Shown here: positions 50,518-61,412 of the stretch, piece after piece
How positions within the stretch are numbered: position 1 is the first letter of the stretch
How the letters are laid out: the number at the start of each line of letters is the position of its first letter
Assembly (NCBI RefSeq): GCF_014836715.1
Contig: NZ_JACSQI010000003.1
Span: 189,890-253,889, forward strand
DNA: 64,000 nt
Direction of reading: 5' to 3'
Origin: Escherichia whittamii
GTDB lineage: Bacteria; Pseudomonadota; Gammaproteobacteria; Enterobacterales; Enterobacteriaceae
Made by a program: the position numbers and the translations under genes
The notes under the pieces: generated by a model
What the model was told of the DNA's origin: nothing
What the model saw: the letters and a program-made list of their open reading frames with translations, nothing else
The model's database searches: none

Positions 50518-51177
50518 TCATTTCACAATAGTTTTGACGCCGTCAGGCGTGCCGATCAGCGCAACATCCGCACCACGGTTAGCAAACAGACCAACAGTAA
50601 CCACGCCAGGAATGGCGTTAATCGCGTTTTCCATCGCTACCGGGTCAAGAATTTCCATTCCATGGACGTCGAGGATAACGTTGCCGTTATCGGTCACAAC
50701 GCCCTGACGGTATTCAGGGCGGCCACCCAGTTTCACCAGTTGACGAGCTACCGCACTACGCGCCATCGGGATAACTTCTACTGGCAGCGGGAATTTACCC
50801 AAAATATCGACCTGCTTGGAGGCGTCCGCGATGCAGATAAATTTTTCTGCGACCGAGGCAATGATTTTTTCACGGGTCAGCGCCGCACCGCCGCCTTTGA
50901 TCATCTGCATGTGGCCGTTGATTTCATCTGCGCCATCAACGTAGATGCCGAGGCTGTCTACCTCGTTGAGATCAAAAACGTGAATGCCGAGGCTTTTCAG
51001 TTTTTCAGTGGATGCATCAGAACTGGAAACCGCCCCCTCAATCTGGCCTTTCATTGTGCCGAGCGCATCAATAAAGTGTGCGGCGGTGGAACCTGTACCT
51101 ACGCCCACAATGGTACCGGGCTGAACATACTGAAGTGCCGCCCATCCTACTGCTTTTTTCAATTCATCCTGCGTCAT
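50518..51177 (-). CDS. rpiA: RpiA, ribose-5-phosphate isomerase A
   Basis: This 219-residue enzyme interconverts ribose 5-phosphate and ribulose 5-phosphate. Phosphate loop [12 protein letters not shown] (about 24-35) and the catalytic YVDGADEI (about 79-86) and [11 protein letters not shown] (about 94) segments are intact. ATG 51177 gives the usual length; the extension to 51249 overlaps the next gene's end and is not coding. Confidence 0.97.
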   Translation of the reverse strand: MTQDELKKAVGWAALQYVQPGTIVGVGTGSTAAHFIDALGTMKGQIEGAVSSSDASTEKLKSLGIHVFDLNEVDSLGIYVDGADEINGHMQMIKGGGAALTREKIIASVAEKFICIADASKQVDILGKFPLPVEVIPMARSAVARQLVKLGGRPEYRQGVVTDNGNVILDVHGMEILDPVAMENAINAIPGVVTVGLFANRGADVALIGTPDGVKTIVK

Positions 51178-51232
51178 GATCGTTTCGCCTGTGGTATGAA
51201 ATTTCACTCGCATTATATACAAAAAAAGCCAA

Positions 51233-52129
51233 TCAGACCCCGTTGGCAAGTCGCGCGGTTAACTCATCCATAAAATATCGCGCAATGGCGGGCATCCCCT
51301 TTCGCCCCGCAAATAAAGCATACAACGGTCTGGGTATGCCGCTCCACGGTGCAAACAGGCGCACCAGCTCCCCGTTCGCAAGCCCCTGTTTACAGGCAAA
51401 CTGAGGCAATAACGCCACGCCATTCCCGCCAAGCACGGCCTGCAACATGGCGCGAAGGTTATTTGACTGCAAACGCGCTTCGGGATGCAGCGTAATTTCC
51501 TGTTCGCCATTAATTAACTGCCACTGGCTCCCGCCATTGTTTGCCAGGCGAAGGATCCCGTCGACGTGGTTAAGATCGTCAATGGCCTTCACCTGCGGAT
51601 GGCGGGCTAGCCACTGCGAACTGGCAACTAAAATATCAGTCTGGGTATGTAATTTTTTATAATGCAGCGTCGAGTCCGCAAGCGCGCCGGAAGCCGTAAC
51701 CAGCGCGATATCAATGCCTTCAGCGACCATATCCACTGGGCGATTAATTGCCAGCAGTTGCACCTTCGTCAGGGGCCAGCGGGCAATAAACTCACTGACA
51801 AACTCACCAAACCATGTTTCAGCCATAAATACCGGTGCGCTGACGCGCAGCATTCCCTGTGGGCTTTCCTGGGCGGCCATCACCACCGCTCTGGCCCGTT
51901 CCCCCTGCGCCACCAGCGCCCGACACTCGACGGCAAACTGTTCTCCTGCTGCAGTCAGGGCCAGACGCCGCGTGGTTCGCTGGATCAGCCGCACGCCAAG
52001 GCGCTCTTCCAGCGCTGTCATTCGTCGACTTAATACCGATTTCGACACGCCCGCACGCAGCGCTGCCTGGCTGTAACTGCCTTCATCGGCAATCAGGGCA
52101 AAGTAGTAGTAATCATTCCAGTCGATCAT
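51233..52129 (-). CDS. LysR-family transcription regulator (accessory)
   Basis: This 298-residue protein has an N-terminal winged helix-turn-helix ([20 protein letters not shown], about 17-36) and a periplasmic-binding-like effector domain. It resembles the LysR subgroup that controls nearby quinone/oxidoreductase genes. It is divergent from the AzoR-like gene across 100 bases, the usual layout for a LysR regulator and its target. I recall only a decayed LysR fragment (yqfE) at this site in K-12; here it is intact. Confidence 0.88.
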   Translation of the reverse strand: MIDWNDYYYFALIADEGSYSQAALRAGVSKSVLSRRMTALEERLGVRLIQRTTRRLALTAAGEQFAVECRALVAQGERARAVVMAAQESPQGMLRVSAPVFMAETWFGEFVSEFIARWPLTKVQLLAINRPVDMVAEGIDIALVTASGALADSTLHYKKLHTQTDILVASSQWLARHPQVKAIDDLNHVDGILRLANNGGSQWQLINGEQEITLHPEARLQSNNLRAMLQAVLGGNGVALLPQFACKQGLANGELVRLFAPWSGIPRPLYALFAGRKGMPAIARYFMDELTARLANGV

Positions 52130-52229
52130 GATTGTTCTATTTTCGCAACAATGAAGTTCAATTTTGTCTATTTAATCACCATATCAACAACAGTTAAACT
52201 TCTCTCATCGCAAAAATGAGAGCAACCCC

Positions 52230-52856
52230 ATGAAAATTCTCCATATCGACAGCAGCCCAATGCTTAAACATTCAAGTTCGCGGAAATTAAGTCAGGCGTT
52301 GGTAGAAGCGCTTTCCCTACGCTTCCCGCAAGCCTCAATTATTCATCGCGACGTTGGCCTGACACCGCCGCCCCATTTGCGTGAAGAAACCTTTCTGGCG
52401 CTTTGCGGTAAAGCAGAGTGCAGGAACACACAAATTCAGCAAGAGGTGAATGATATTCACGCCGCTATTGAAGAGCTGGCATCGTGCGATGTGCTCATTA
52501 TTGGCGCGCCGATGATTAATCACAGCGTTTCATCCGGCCTCAAAACCTGGATAGATCAGGTCTGTCAGGCTGGTTTAACGTTTCGTTTTACCCCGGCAGG
52601 CGCCGTTGGGTTACTGACGGATAAACCCACATTTATTGTCTCGACGCGCGGCGGTATCTATTGCGACGAGGCACATCTGGCACTGGATCATCAGGAAAGC
52701 TATCTGCAAACCACGCTGAAATTAATGGGAATTAGCAGCACGTCTATTTTGCGCGCCGAAGGCGTCGACAAAACCCAGCCGGGGCGCGAACTTGCTGAGA
52801 GAAATGCATTAGCGCAAATCCCTAATCTCATTACACAAGTATTTAATCATCTTTAA
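52230..52856 (+). CDS. FMN-dependent NAD(P)H oxidoreductase (AzoR/flavodoxin-like fold)
   Basis: This 208-residue protein starts MKILHIDSSPMLKHSSSRKL, the FMN phosphate loop of the azoreductase/quinone reductase family, and has IIGAPMINHSVSSGLKTWID (about 90-109), the second flavin segment. It is likely to reduce quinones or azo compounds with NAD(P)H. It is divergent from the LysR gene and followed after 16 bases by a DUF1471-like gene. The true substrate is unknown. Confidence 0.85.
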   Translation: MKILHIDSSPMLKHSSSRKLSQALVEALSLRFPQASIIHRDVGLTPPPHLREETFLALCGKAECRNTQIQQEVNDIHAAIEELASCDVLIIGAPMINHSVSSGLKTWIDQVCQAGLTFRFTPAGAVGLLTDKPTFIVSTRGGIYCDEAHLALDHQESYLQTTLKLMGISSTSILRAEGVDKTQPGRELAERNALAQIPNLITQVFNHL

Positions 52857-52872
52857 TATAAAAGGAGTTATT

Positions 52873-53133
52873 ATGTCTATTAAGCAAAATTTATTTGCTG
52901 CGCTGTTTCTTTGCACTCTCACTGGACACGCATTTGCAGCAACCGAGATACAAAAACCGGACAATAACCTTGAACAGCTATCAAAAGTGAGCATGTCTAC
53001 ACACAATAGCAATCCAGCGGGTGTTGAAAGTCAAATCAAAGAAAAGGCGGAAGAGTTACAAGCCAGCAATTATTACATCAGTTCTTTCTCCGGTAAAAAT
53101 TATATCCACGCCACTGTGATTTTCTATAAATAA
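52873..53133 (+). CDS. DUF1471 (YdgH/BhsA/McbA)-like periplasmic protein
   Basis: This 86-residue protein has a signal peptide (MSIKQNLFAALFLCTLTGHAFA) and a short mature domain ending SSFSGKNYIHATVIFYK, the conserved C-terminal strand of the DUF1471 family. Family members are stress-induced periplasmic proteins. AAAGGAG precedes the ATG. It lies right after the oxidoreductase and is probably cotranscribed. Confidence 0.8.
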   Translation: MSIKQNLFAALFLCTLTGHAFAATEIQKPDNNLEQLSKVSMSTHNSNPAGVESQIKEKAEELQASNYYISSFSGKNYIHATVIFYK

Positions 53134-53194
53134 TCACCCTATTTAACGGGAGCATAGAATTATTCTATGCCCCGCTACCAAAACGAAATCAAAA

Positions 53195-53750
53195 ATGAAA
53201 AAGCTAATCTTACAGGTACGTTGGTTTGCTTTGTCGCATGCCTTATTTTTTTTCGTCCGGTGCTATTTTTCGTGAAAAGCCAATCACGCCAGTATGGTTC
53301 TTCCGGCAAAATATGTTCTTTTTTACGGGGACCATTGCATGGTGTCTGATGACGCTGACGATGTGTTTACCGTTGCGTTCATCACGGCTTAACAAGGTGC
53401 CGGGCATCGGCATTACTCTCTTTATAGCCCAGCTTGAGTATTTGAGCCAGCATGGTGCGTCCCCTGTTCCTGTAGATCTCTGGTATTGCATCAGCCGAGG
53501 CGAGGATGCCTGGTATGTTGATAAACTTACCTCACTTTGTATCCTTGCCGGTGTCACACTGCATCTGCTTGATGCGCATAAAGGTGAGTACCTACAGGTG
53601 CAAAATCTGACTGATAAAATAGCAGATAGATGCGATACCCATTTCTGGTTTTGCGGCCCACAGAGTTTTGCCAAAGCGCTCGGCAAAGGATTACGTGAAA
53701 ATGGTATTGCCAACCAAAATTTCCACTATGACCGCTTTTGTATGCGTTAA
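53195..53750 (+). pseudogene. Ferric-reductase-like transmembrane protein, degraded
   Basis: The start MKKLILQVRWFALSHALFFF (53195 on) and the end IGITLFIAQLEYLSQHG...VDLWYC...FWFCGPQSFAKAL match the two ends of ferric-reductase/NAD(P)H-oxidase-like proteins. The frame is broken by one extra T in the TATTTTTCG run near 53265-53272, after which it continues in another frame. From there a membrane segment (FFFTGTIAWCLMTLTMCLPLRS) runs directly into the NAD-binding domain. The remaining membrane helices and FAD domain, normally over 200 residues, are gone. Two lesions show it is inactive. Confidence 0.75.
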
Positions 53751-53819
53751 ATACTCTGTACCCAAAGCAAAATTATGTCATAGTTCGGCATGAGAATATT
53801 TGAGGAGCAGGTTAGAGAA

Positions 53820-54713
53820 ATGAAACGCCCGGACTACAGGACATTACAGGCACTGGATGCGGTGATACGTGAACGAGGATTTGAGCGCGCGGCACAAAAG
53901 TTGTGCATTACGCAATCAGCCGTCTCACAACGCATTAAGCAGCTGGAAAATATGTTCGGGCAGCCGCTGTTGGTGCGTACTGTTCCCCCACGCCCGACAG
54001 AACAAGGGCAAAAATTACTGGCACTGCTTCGCCAGGTCGAGCTGCTGGAAGAAGAGTGGCTGGGCGATGAACAAACGGGTTCCACCCCACTACTGCTCTC
54101 GCTGGCAGTCAACGCCGACAGTCTGGCAACCTGGTTGCTTCCGGCACTGGCTCCTGTACTGGCTGATTCGCCCATTCGCCTGAACTTACAGGTGGAAGAT
54201 GAAACTCGCACCCAGGAACGCCTGCGTCGTGGTGAAGTGGTCGGCGCGGTGAGTATTCAACATCAGGCGCTGCCTAGTTGCCTGGTTGATAAACTTGGCG
54301 CGCTCGACTATCTGTTCGTCAGCTCCAAACCGTTTGCCGAGAAATACTTCCCCAACGGAGTAAGCCGCTCTGCGCTGCTCAAAGCACCGGTAGTCGCCTT
54401 TGACCATCTTGACGATATGCATCAGGCATTTTTGCAGCAAAACTTCGATCTGCCGCCAGGTAGCGTACCGTGCCATATCGTTAACTCGTCCGAAGCTTTC
54501 GTGCAACTCGCTCGTCAGGGTACAACCTGCTGTATGATCCCACACCTGCAAATTGAAAAAGAATTGGCCAGCGGAGAGTTGATTGACCTGACGCCCGGGC
54601 TATTCCAACGGCGAATGCTCTACTGGCATCGCTTTGCCCCAGAAAGCCGCATGATGCGTAAAGTCACTGATGCTTTGCTCGACTATGGTCACAAAGTGCT
54701 TCGTCAGGATTAA
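53820..54713 (+). CDS. argP: ArgP (IciA), LysR-type regulator of argO and lysine/arginine genes
   Basis: This 297-residue regulator has an N-terminal helix-turn-helix ([20 protein letters not shown], about 20-39) and an effector-binding domain. It activates argO (also in this window) with arginine and is inhibited by lysine. ATG 53820 follows TTAGAGAA; an upstream in-frame ATG (53790) would add 10 residues. It is followed by a 203-base gap before the scp operon. Confidence 0.96.
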   Translation: MKRPDYRTLQALDAVIRERGFERAAQKLCITQSAVSQRIKQLENMFGQPLLVRTVPPRPTEQGQKLLALLRQVELLEEEWLGDEQTGSTPLLLSLAVNADSLATWLLPALAPVLADSPIRLNLQVEDETRTQERLRRGEVVGAVSIQHQALPSCLVDKLGALDYLFVSSKPFAEKYFPNGVSRSALLKAPVVAFDHLDDMHQAFLQQNFDLPPGSVPCHIVNSSEAFVQLARQGTTCCMIPHLQIEKELASGELIDLTPGLFQRRMLYWHRFAPESRMMRKVTDALLDYGHKVLRQD

Positions 54714-54916
54714 TCAATCAGTTAACGTCTGGTAGCACATATCAGGCGTTTTTCTTTTTTCCTTTTTTATTCTTTGAATAACGTCACAAAACAGACAAAT
54801 CTCACACGGCAAAAAAAGACGCCCCATTACATTTTTTTTGCTGGCGACAAACCCGTATAAAAAGCTCACCGTAAGCGCAAACCCCCTAATTTTTATTGCG
54901 TTTTATGGAGCAAATA

Positions 54917-57061
54917 ATGTCAAACGTGCAAGAGTGGCAACAGCTTGCCAACAAGGAGTTGAGCCGTCGGGAGAAAACCGTCGACTCGCTGGTTCAGCAA
55001 ACGGCGGAAGGGATCGCCATCAAGCCACTGTATACCGAAGCCGATCTCGACAATCTGGAAGTGACCGGTACCCTTCCTGGCTTGCCGCCCTACGTTCGTG
55101 GTCCCCGCGCCACTATGTATACCGCCCAACCGTGGACCATCCGTCAGTATGCCGGTTTCTCGACAGCAAAAGAGTCCAACGCTTTTTATCGCCGTAACCT
55201 GGCTGCCGGACAAAAAGGTCTTTCCGTGGCATTTGACCTTGCCACCCACCGTGGCTACGACTCCGATAACCCGCGCGTGGCGGGCGATGTTGGCAAAGCG
55301 GGCGTCGCTATCGACACCGTAGAAGATATGAAGGTGCTATTCGACCAAATCCCGCTGGATAAAATGTCGGTTTCGATGACCATGAACGGTGCAGTCCTGC
55401 CAGTGCTGGCCTTTTATATCGTGGCGGCAGAAGAGCAAGGCGTTCCCCCTGATAAACTGACGGGTACAATTCAGAACGATATCCTCAAAGAGTACCTCTG
55501 CCGCAATACCTATATTTACCCACCGAAACCTTCTATGCGCATTATCGCTGACATTATCGCCTGGTGTTCCGGCAATATGCCGCGCTTCAATACCATTAGT
55601 ATCAGCGGCTACCACATGGGCGAAGCTGGTGCGAACTGCGTGCAACAGGTGGCGTTTACTCTCGCCGATGGGATTGAGTACATCAAAGCCGCTCTCTCTG
55701 CTGGCTTAAAAATTGATGACTTCGCTCCGCGCCTGTCATTCTTCTTTGGTATCGGCATGGACCTGTTTATGAACGTCGCCATGCTGCGCGCCGCACGTTA
55801 TCTCTGGAGCGAAGCAGTAAGCGGATTTGGCGCCAAAGATCCGAAATCGCTGGCGCTGCGCACCCACTGTCAAACCTCCGGCTGGAGTCTCACCGAACAG
55901 GATCCCTATAACAACGTTATCCGCACCACCATTGAAGCGTTGGCAGCCACCCTTGGCGGAACTCAGTCGCTGCATACAAATGCCTTTGACGAAGCGCTTG
56001 GTCTGCCGACCGATTTTTCGGCACGTATTGCCCGTAACACCCAGATCATTATTCAGGAAGAGTCAGAACTCTGTCGCACCGTCGATCCACTGGCCGGTTC
56101 TTATTACGTTGAGTCGCTAACCGATCAGATCGTGAAACAGGCCAGAGCCATCATTGATCAGATCGACGAAGCCGGAGGCATGGCGAAGGCGATCGAGGCA
56201 GGTCTGCCAAAACGGATGATCGAAGAAGCGTCTGCCCGTGAACAGTCTTTGATCGATCAGGGTAAACGCGTGATCGTCGGCGTCAACAAGTACAAGCTGG
56301 ATCACGAAGATGAAACTGATGTCCTTGAAATCGACAACGTGATGGTACGTAACGAGCAAATTGCTTCGCTGGAACGCATTCGCGCCACCCGTGATGATGA
56401 TGCCGTAACTAGCGCGCTGAACGCCTTGACTCACGCTGCACAGCATAACGAAAACCTGCTGGCTGCCGCAGTTAATGCGGCTCGCGTTCGCGCGACGCTG
56501 GGTGAAATATCCGATGCGCTGGAAGCCGCTTTTGATCGTTATCTGGTACCGAGCCAGTGTGTTACCGGCGTCATTGCGCAAAGCTATCATCAGTCGGAAA
56601 AATCAGCCTTCGAGTTTGATGCAATTGTTGCGCAAACGGAGCAGTTCCTCGCGAATAATGGCCGTCGGCCACGCATTCTGATCGCAAAAATGGGACAAGA
56701 TGGACACGATCGCGGGGCGAAAGTCATTGCCAGCGCCTATTCCGATCTTGGTTTCGATGTTGATTTAAGTCCCATGTTCTCCACGCCGGAAGAGATCGCC
56801 CGCCTGGCAGTGGAAAACGATGTTCATGTGGTGGGCGCGTCCTCGCTTGCAGCAGGACATAAAACGCTGATCCCGGAACTGGTTGAAGCCCTGAAAAAAT
56901 GGGGGCGCAAAGATATTTGCGTGGTCGCCGGTGGCGTTATTCCGCCGCAAGATTATGCCTTCCTGCAAGAGCGTGGCGTGGCGGCGATTTACGGCCCTGG
57001 TACTCCCATGCTCGACAGCGTGCGTGATGTGCTAAACCGGATTAGCCAACATCATGATTAA
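54917..57061 (+). CDS. scpA: ScpA (Sbm), methylmalonyl-CoA mutase
   Basis: This 714-residue B12 enzyme converts succinyl-CoA to methylmalonyl-CoA. The substrate-binding barrel fills most of the protein; the C-terminal cobalamin domain shows the DxHxxG motif in [16 protein letters not shown] (about 598). ATG 54917 follows ATGGAGCAAATA. Its end overlaps argK by 8 bases. It begins a four-gene operon for succinate-to-propionate conversion. Confidence 0.96.
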   Translation: MSNVQEWQQLANKELSRREKTVDSLVQQTAEGIAIKPLYTEADLDNLEVTGTLPGLPPYVRGPRATMYTAQPWTIRQYAGFSTAKESNAFYRRNLAAGQKGLSVAFDLATHRGYDSDNPRVAGDVGKAGVAIDTVEDMKVLFDQIPLDKMSVSMTMNGAVLPVLAFYIVAAEEQGVPPDKLTGTIQNDILKEYLCRNTYIYPPKPSMRIIADIIAWCSGNMPRFNTISISGYHMGEAGANCVQQVAFTLADGIEYIKAALSAGLKIDDFAPRLSFFFGIGMDLFMNVAMLRAARYLWSEAVSGFGAKDPKSLALRTHCQTSGWSLTEQDPYNNVIRTTIEALAATLGGTQSLHTNAFDEALGLPTDFSARIARNTQIIIQEESELCRTVDPLAGSYYVESLTDQIVKQARAIIDQIDEAGGMAKAIEAGLPKRMIEEASAREQSLIDQGKRVIVGVNKYKLDHEDETDVLEIDNVMVRNEQIASLERIRATRDDDAVTSALNALTHAAQHNENLLAAAVNAARVRATLGEISDALEAAFDRYLVPSQCVTGVIAQSYHQSEKSAFEFDAIVAQTEQFLANNGRRPRILIAKMGQDGHDRGAKVIASAYSDLGFDVDLSPMFSTPEEIARLAVENDVHVVGASSLAAGHKTLIPELVEALKKWGRKDICVVAGGVIPPQDYAFLQERGVAAIYGPGTPMLDSVRDVLNRISQHHD

Positions 57062-58049
57062 CGAAGCCACGCTGGCAGACAGCATTCGGCGCCTACGTCT
57101 GGGTGAGCGTGCTACGCTCGCCCAGGCCATGACGCTGGTTGAAAGCCGCCACTCTCGCCATCAGGCACTCAGCACTCAACTGCTTGATGCCATCATGCCG
57201 TTTTGTGGTAACGCCCTGCGACTGGGCGTTACCGGCACGCCAGGAGCAGGAAAAAGTACCTTTCTTGAAGCCTTTGGCATGTTACTGATTCGCCAGGGGC
57301 TTAAGGTCGCAGTGATTGCCGTCGATCCCAGCAGTCCAGTGACCGGTGGCAGCATCCTTGGGGATAAAACTCGTATGACCGAGCTGGCGCGTGCCGATGC
57401 AGCGTTTATTCGCCCGGTTCCGTCATCTGGTCACCTTGGCGGCGCCAGTCAGCGGGCGCGGGAGTTAATGCTGTTATGTGAAGCGGCGGGTTATGACGTG
57501 GTGATCGTTGAAACCGTCGGCGTCGGGCAGTCAGAAACGGAAGTCGCCCGCATGGTGGACTGCTTTATCTCGCTACAGATTGCCGGTGGCGGCGATGATC
57601 TCCAGGGCATTAAAAAGGGTTTGATGGAGATGGCAGATCTGATTGTCATCAACAAAGATGATGGTGATAACCACACGAATGTCGCCATTGCCCGCCATAT
57701 GTACGAAAGCGCTCTGCATATTCTGCGTCGAAAATATGACGAATGGCAGCCCCAGGTCCTCACCTGTAGTGCACTGGAAAAATGCGGCATCGATGAGATT
57801 TGGCGCGCAATTATCGATTTCAAAACCGCGCTGACCACCAGCGGTCGTTTACAACAGGTGCGGCAACAACAATCGATGGAATGGTTGCGTAAACAGACCG
57901 AAGAAGAGGTGCTGCACCACCTGTTCACTAATGAAGATTTCGATCGCTATTACAGCCAAACGCTATTAGCGGTCAAAAATAATATGCTCTCGCCGCGCAC
58001 AGGTTTACGGCAGCTCAGTGATTTTATCCAGACTCAGTATTTTAATTAA
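57054..58049 (+). CDS. argK: ArgK (YgfD/MeaB-like), GTPase chaperone of methylmalonyl-CoA mutase
   Basis: This 331-residue G3E-family GTPase carries the P-loop [15 protein letters not shown] (about 62-76), [12 protein letters not shown] (about 149) and NKDDGD (about 202). Despite its old name as an arginine kinase, it is the MeaB-type protein that protects and loads the B12 mutase. Its ATG lies within the scpA end, coupling the two. Confidence 0.95.
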   Translation: MINEATLADSIRRLRLGERATLAQAMTLVESRHSRHQALSTQLLDAIMPFCGNALRLGVTGTPGAGKSTFLEAFGMLLIRQGLKVAVIAVDPSSPVTGGSILGDKTRMTELARADAAFIRPVPSSGHLGGASQRARELMLLCEAAGYDVVIVETVGVGQSETEVARMVDCFISLQIAGGGDDLQGIKKGLMEMADLIVINKDDGDNHTNVAIARHMYESALHILRRKYDEWQPQVLTCSALEKCGIDEIWRAIIDFKTALTTSGRLQQVRQQQSMEWLRKQTEEEVLHHLFTNEDFDRYYSQTLLAVKNNMLSPRTGLRQLSDFIQTQYFN

Positions 58050-58059
58050 GGGAATTTTT

Positions 58060-58845
58060 ATGTCTTATCAGTATGTTAATGTAACCATCATCAGCAAAGT
58101 GGCGGTCATTGAGTTTAACTATACCCGCAAACTCAATGCGTTAAGTAAAGTCTTTATTGATGATTTGATTCAGGCATTAAACGATCTCAACCGTCCAGAA
58201 ATCCGCTGCATCATTCTGCGCGCCCCAAGTGGTTCCAAAGTCTTTTCCGCAGGTCACGACATTCATGAGTTGCCATCAGGAGGTCGCGATCCGCTCTCTT
58301 ACGATGATCCACTACGTCAAATTACCCGCGTGATCCAAAAATGCCCTAAACCGGTAATTTCGATGGTCGAAGGTAGCGTCTGGGGTGGCGCATTTGAAAT
58401 GATCATGAGTTCTGATCTGATCATCGCCGCCAGTACTTCTACCTTCTCAATAACGCCAGTCAACCTGGGCGTACCGTATAACCTGGTGGGGATCCACAAC
58501 CTGACTCGCGACGCGGGTTTCCACATTGTCAAAGAGCTGATTTTTACCGCTTCGCCAATCACCGCCCAACGCGCGCTGGCTGTTGGCATTCTCAACCACG
58601 TTGTTGAGGCCGACGAACTGGAAGATTTCACCTTACAAATGGCTCACCACATTTCCGAAAAAGCACCGTTAGCCATTGCAGTAATCAAGGAAGAGCTGCG
58701 CGTACTGGGTGAAGCACACACCATGAATTCAGATGAATTTGAGCGTATTCAAGGGATGCGTCGGGCGGTTTATGACAGCGAAGATTATCAGGAAGGTATG
58801 AACGCCTTCCTGGAAAAACGTAAACCTAATTTCGTCGGTCATTAA
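58060..58845 (+). CDS. scpB: ScpB (YgfG), methylmalonyl-CoA decarboxylase
   Basis: This 261-residue crotonase-fold enzyme decarboxylates methylmalonyl-CoA to propionyl-CoA. The oxyanion-hole stretches are seen as AGHDIHELPSGG (about 65) and EGSVWGGAFEMIMSSDLIIA (about 107). It starts at ATG 58060, 10 bases after argK, behind AAGGGAA. Confidence 0.95.
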   Translation: MSYQYVNVTIISKVAVIEFNYTRKLNALSKVFIDDLIQALNDLNRPEIRCIILRAPSGSKVFSAGHDIHELPSGGRDPLSYDDPLRQITRVIQKCPKPVISMVEGSVWGGAFEMIMSSDLIIAASTSTFSITPVNLGVPYNLVGIHNLTRDAGFHIVKELIFTASPITAQRALAVGILNHVVEADELEDFTLQMAHHISEKAPLAIAVIKEELRVLGEAHTMNSDEFERIQGMRRAVYDSEDYQEGMNAFLEKRKPNFVGH

Positions 58846-58870
58846 TGATCCACGAACTAAGGAGCAAAGG

Positions 58871-60349
58871 ATGAATATTACCCGGACAAGGATGACCGCC
58901 GATGAAGCGGCGGAAATTATCCAGCACAACGATATGGTGGCATTCAGTGGTTTTACCCCTGCGGGTTCGCCCAAGGCTCTTCCTGTCGCCATTGCCCGTC
59001 GCGCCAATGAACAACATGAGGCGAAAAAACCGTATCAAATTCGCCTGCTGACCGGAGCGTCGATTAGTGCCGCCGCCGATGACATTCTCTCTGAAGCTGA
59101 CGCCGTTTCATGGCGCGCGCCATATCAGACATCATCGGGATTACGTAAAAAGATCAATCAGGGGGCGGTTAGTTTTGTTGATCTGCATTTGAGCGAAGTG
59201 GCGCAAATGGTCAACTACGGCTTTTTCGGCGACATTGATGTTGCGGTAATTGAAGCCTCAGCCCTCGCTCCGGATGGTCGCGTCTGGTTAACCAGTGGGA
59301 TCGGTAATGCCCCGACCTGGTTGCTGCGTGCAAAGAAAGTGATCATTGAGCTCAATCATTATCACGACCCTCGCGTCGCAGAACTGGCGGATATTGTGAC
59401 TCCTGGTGCACCACCGCGGCGCAATAGCGTTTCGATCTTCCATGCGATGGATCGCGTCGGTACACGTTATGTACAAATCGATCCGAAAAAAATTGTCGCC
59501 GTCGTGGAAACCAACTTACCTGATGCAGGTAACTCGCTGGATAAACAAAATCCCATGTGCCAGCAAATCGCCGACAATGTGATCACCTTTTTGTTGCGTG
59601 AAATGGCGCAGGGGCGCATTCCGCGGGAATTTCTGCCACTGCAAAGTGGGGTAGGCAACATCAATAATGCGGTAATGGCGCGCCTGGGTGAAAACCAGGA
59701 TATTCCTCCGTTTATGATGTATTCGGAAGTGCTACAGGAGTCTGTGGTTCATCTTCTGGAAACCGGTAAAATTACCGGCGCCAGCGCCTCCAGTCTGACA
59801 ATTTCTGCCGACTCACTGCGCAAGATTTACGCCAATATGGATTACTTCGCCAGCCGCATTGTGTTACGTCCGCAGGAGATTTCCAATAACCCAGAAATTA
59901 TCCGCCGCCTTGGTGTTATCGCTCTGAATGTCGGCCTCGAGTTTGATATTTACGGACACGCCAACTCAACGCACGTAGTCGGCGTTAATTTAATGAATGG
60001 TATCGGTGGTAGCGGCGATTTTGAACGCAATGCTTACTTGTCGATCTTTATGGCGCCATCTATCGCCAGGGAAGGTAAAATCTCAACCATCGTGCCTATG
60101 TGCAGCCATGTTGATCACAGCGAACACAGCGTGAAAGTGATCATCACAGAACAAGGGATCGCCGACTTGCGTGGCCTCTCTCCACTTCAGCGCGCGCGCA
60201 CAATCATCGATAACTGCGCGCATCCTATGTACCGTGACTATCTGCATCGCTATCTGGAGAATGCGCCCGGCGGGCATATTCACCACGATCTTAGCCACGT
60301 TTTCGATCTGCATCGTAATTATCTCGAAACTGGCTCAATGCTGGGTTAA
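58871..60349 (+). CDS. scpC: ScpC (YgfH), propionyl-CoA:succinate CoA-transferase
   Basis: This 492-residue family I CoA-transferase regenerates succinyl-CoA from propionyl-CoA and succinate, closing the scp cycle. Motifs include FSGFTPAGSPKALPVAIARR (about 25), LQSGVGNINNAVMARLG near 258 with the acyl-loop Glu in MYSEVLQESVVH, and GVNLMNGIGGSGDF near 378. Its stop overlaps the convergent ygfI stop by 4 bases. Confidence 0.95.
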   Translation: MNITRTRMTADEAAEIIQHNDMVAFSGFTPAGSPKALPVAIARRANEQHEAKKPYQIRLLTGASISAAADDILSEADAVSWRAPYQTSSGLRKKINQGAVSFVDLHLSEVAQMVNYGFFGDIDVAVIEASALAPDGRVWLTSGIGNAPTWLLRAKKVIIELNHYHDPRVAELADIVTPGAPPRRNSVSIFHAMDRVGTRYVQIDPKKIVAVVETNLPDAGNSLDKQNPMCQQIADNVITFLLREMAQGRIPREFLPLQSGVGNINNAVMARLGENQDIPPFMMYSEVLQESVVHLLETGKITGASASSLTISADSLRKIYANMDYFASRIVLRPQEISNNPEIIRRLGVIALNVGLEFDIYGHANSTHVVGVNLMNGIGGSGDFERNAYLSIFMAPSIAREGKISTIVPMCSHVDHSEHSVKVIITEQGIADLRGLSPLQRARTIIDNCAHPMYRDYLHRYLENAPGGHIHHDLSHVFDLHRNYLETGSMLG

Positions 60350-61242
60350 TCGCTCGTACCGTCACGATCTTCAGCAATTTGCTGTAGCAGCGTGGCGGTA
60401 TAGCGATGATTTTTCAGTGAATAAAGATATTCCTGCATATACATTGGCGTATGCGGTGCATCAAAATATTTCAACGTAGCTGGGTTCACCAGCCGCCATG
60501 CAAAATGTGGGATCACCGTAAGAAAATGTCCATGCTCAACGGCGCTGATTTTGGCCATAAAACTGTATGGGCGATAAATAATTGTTGGATTGATCCCACA
60601 AGGGCGCATGTTCGCATCAATCATCGCTTCATAATTAGCACGGTTTTGAAAGCGCATCTGTAACCAGGGCAGCTCCTGTAATAACTCCTGCTCCTGACGC
60701 TCTTCATAACGGCGAGAAACGAGAAACCCCAGTCGTAGCGGCGGTAGTTCACTCATTGTTAGATTATCCAACCCCTGTACACGAGCGGAAACATGCTGCG
60801 GAGAGATAATAAAATCAAGCTGACGATAGAACAGATTGTCGATAACCTCATTTTCGCTGAACTCAACCGGCTGGGCCGTCACACCTTCATACTTATCCCC
60901 CAGGCTAATTAACTGATCAAAAATAATCGTCGGATAAGTATTATCGATACCAATCACAATTTCACGAGAACGACGTCCGGAATTATGAATTTCATTATCG
61001 ATAGCAGAAAGCCGTTGGTAAACCGGGAAGAGTTTTTGATAAAGCTCCTGCCCGGCTTTATTAAGACTGATATTATTATCTTTACGGGTAAATAATGTAT
61101 AACCAATTTGTTCCTCCAGGGCGGAAATACTTTTGCCGAACGGTGAAGCAGTCATATGTAACTTTTCTGCCGCCCGGGCAATATTATTGGTTTGCGCTAA
61201 TAAAATAAAATTGCGCATCTTTTTCGAAATAAAAATATCCAT
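60346..61242 (-). CDS. ygfI: YgfI, LysR-family regulator
   Basis: This 298-residue regulator has an N-terminal helix-turn-helix (NIARAAEKLHMTASPFGKSI, about 20-39) and a LysR effector domain. It is convergent with scpC, sharing 4 bases, which suggests it may govern the scp genes, though that is inferred from position. ATG 61242 is preferred to 61257. Confidence 0.9.
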   Translation of the reverse strand: MDIFISKKMRNFILLAQTNNIARAAEKLHMTASPFGKSISALEEQIGYTLFTRKDNNISLNKAGQELYQKLFPVYQRLSAIDNEIHNSGRRSREIVIGIDNTYPTIIFDQLISLGDKYEGVTAQPVEFSENEVIDNLFYRQLDFIISPQHVSARVQGLDNLTMSELPPLRLGFLVSRRYEERQEQELLQELPWLQMRFQNRANYEAMIDANMRPCGINPTIIYRPYSFMAKISAVEHGHFLTVIPHFAWRLVNPATLKYFDAPHTPMYMQEYLYSLKNHRYTATLLQQIAEDRDGTSD

Positions 61243-61383
61243 CGCCGCTTCCTCCAAACATCCCTGTCCGCTTAACCGTTTCAGTCAGTTCATCCTTAAT
61301 GAAATCGCAAGCAAAAATAGGTGCTTACGTCATGGTTTTACAGAAAATTACAGAAAAAAGAGGCGATATCAGATAAAGACATT

Positions 61384-61405
61384 AGCCCGACAAATAAGTC
61401 GGGCT
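61384..61405 (-). terminator. yggE terminator
   Basis: AGCCCGAC (61384-61391) pairs with GTCGGGCT (61398-61405). On the minus strand it is followed by AATGTCTTT. It lies 8 bases after the yggE stop. Confidence 0.75.
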
Positions 61406-61412
61406 ACAAGTA

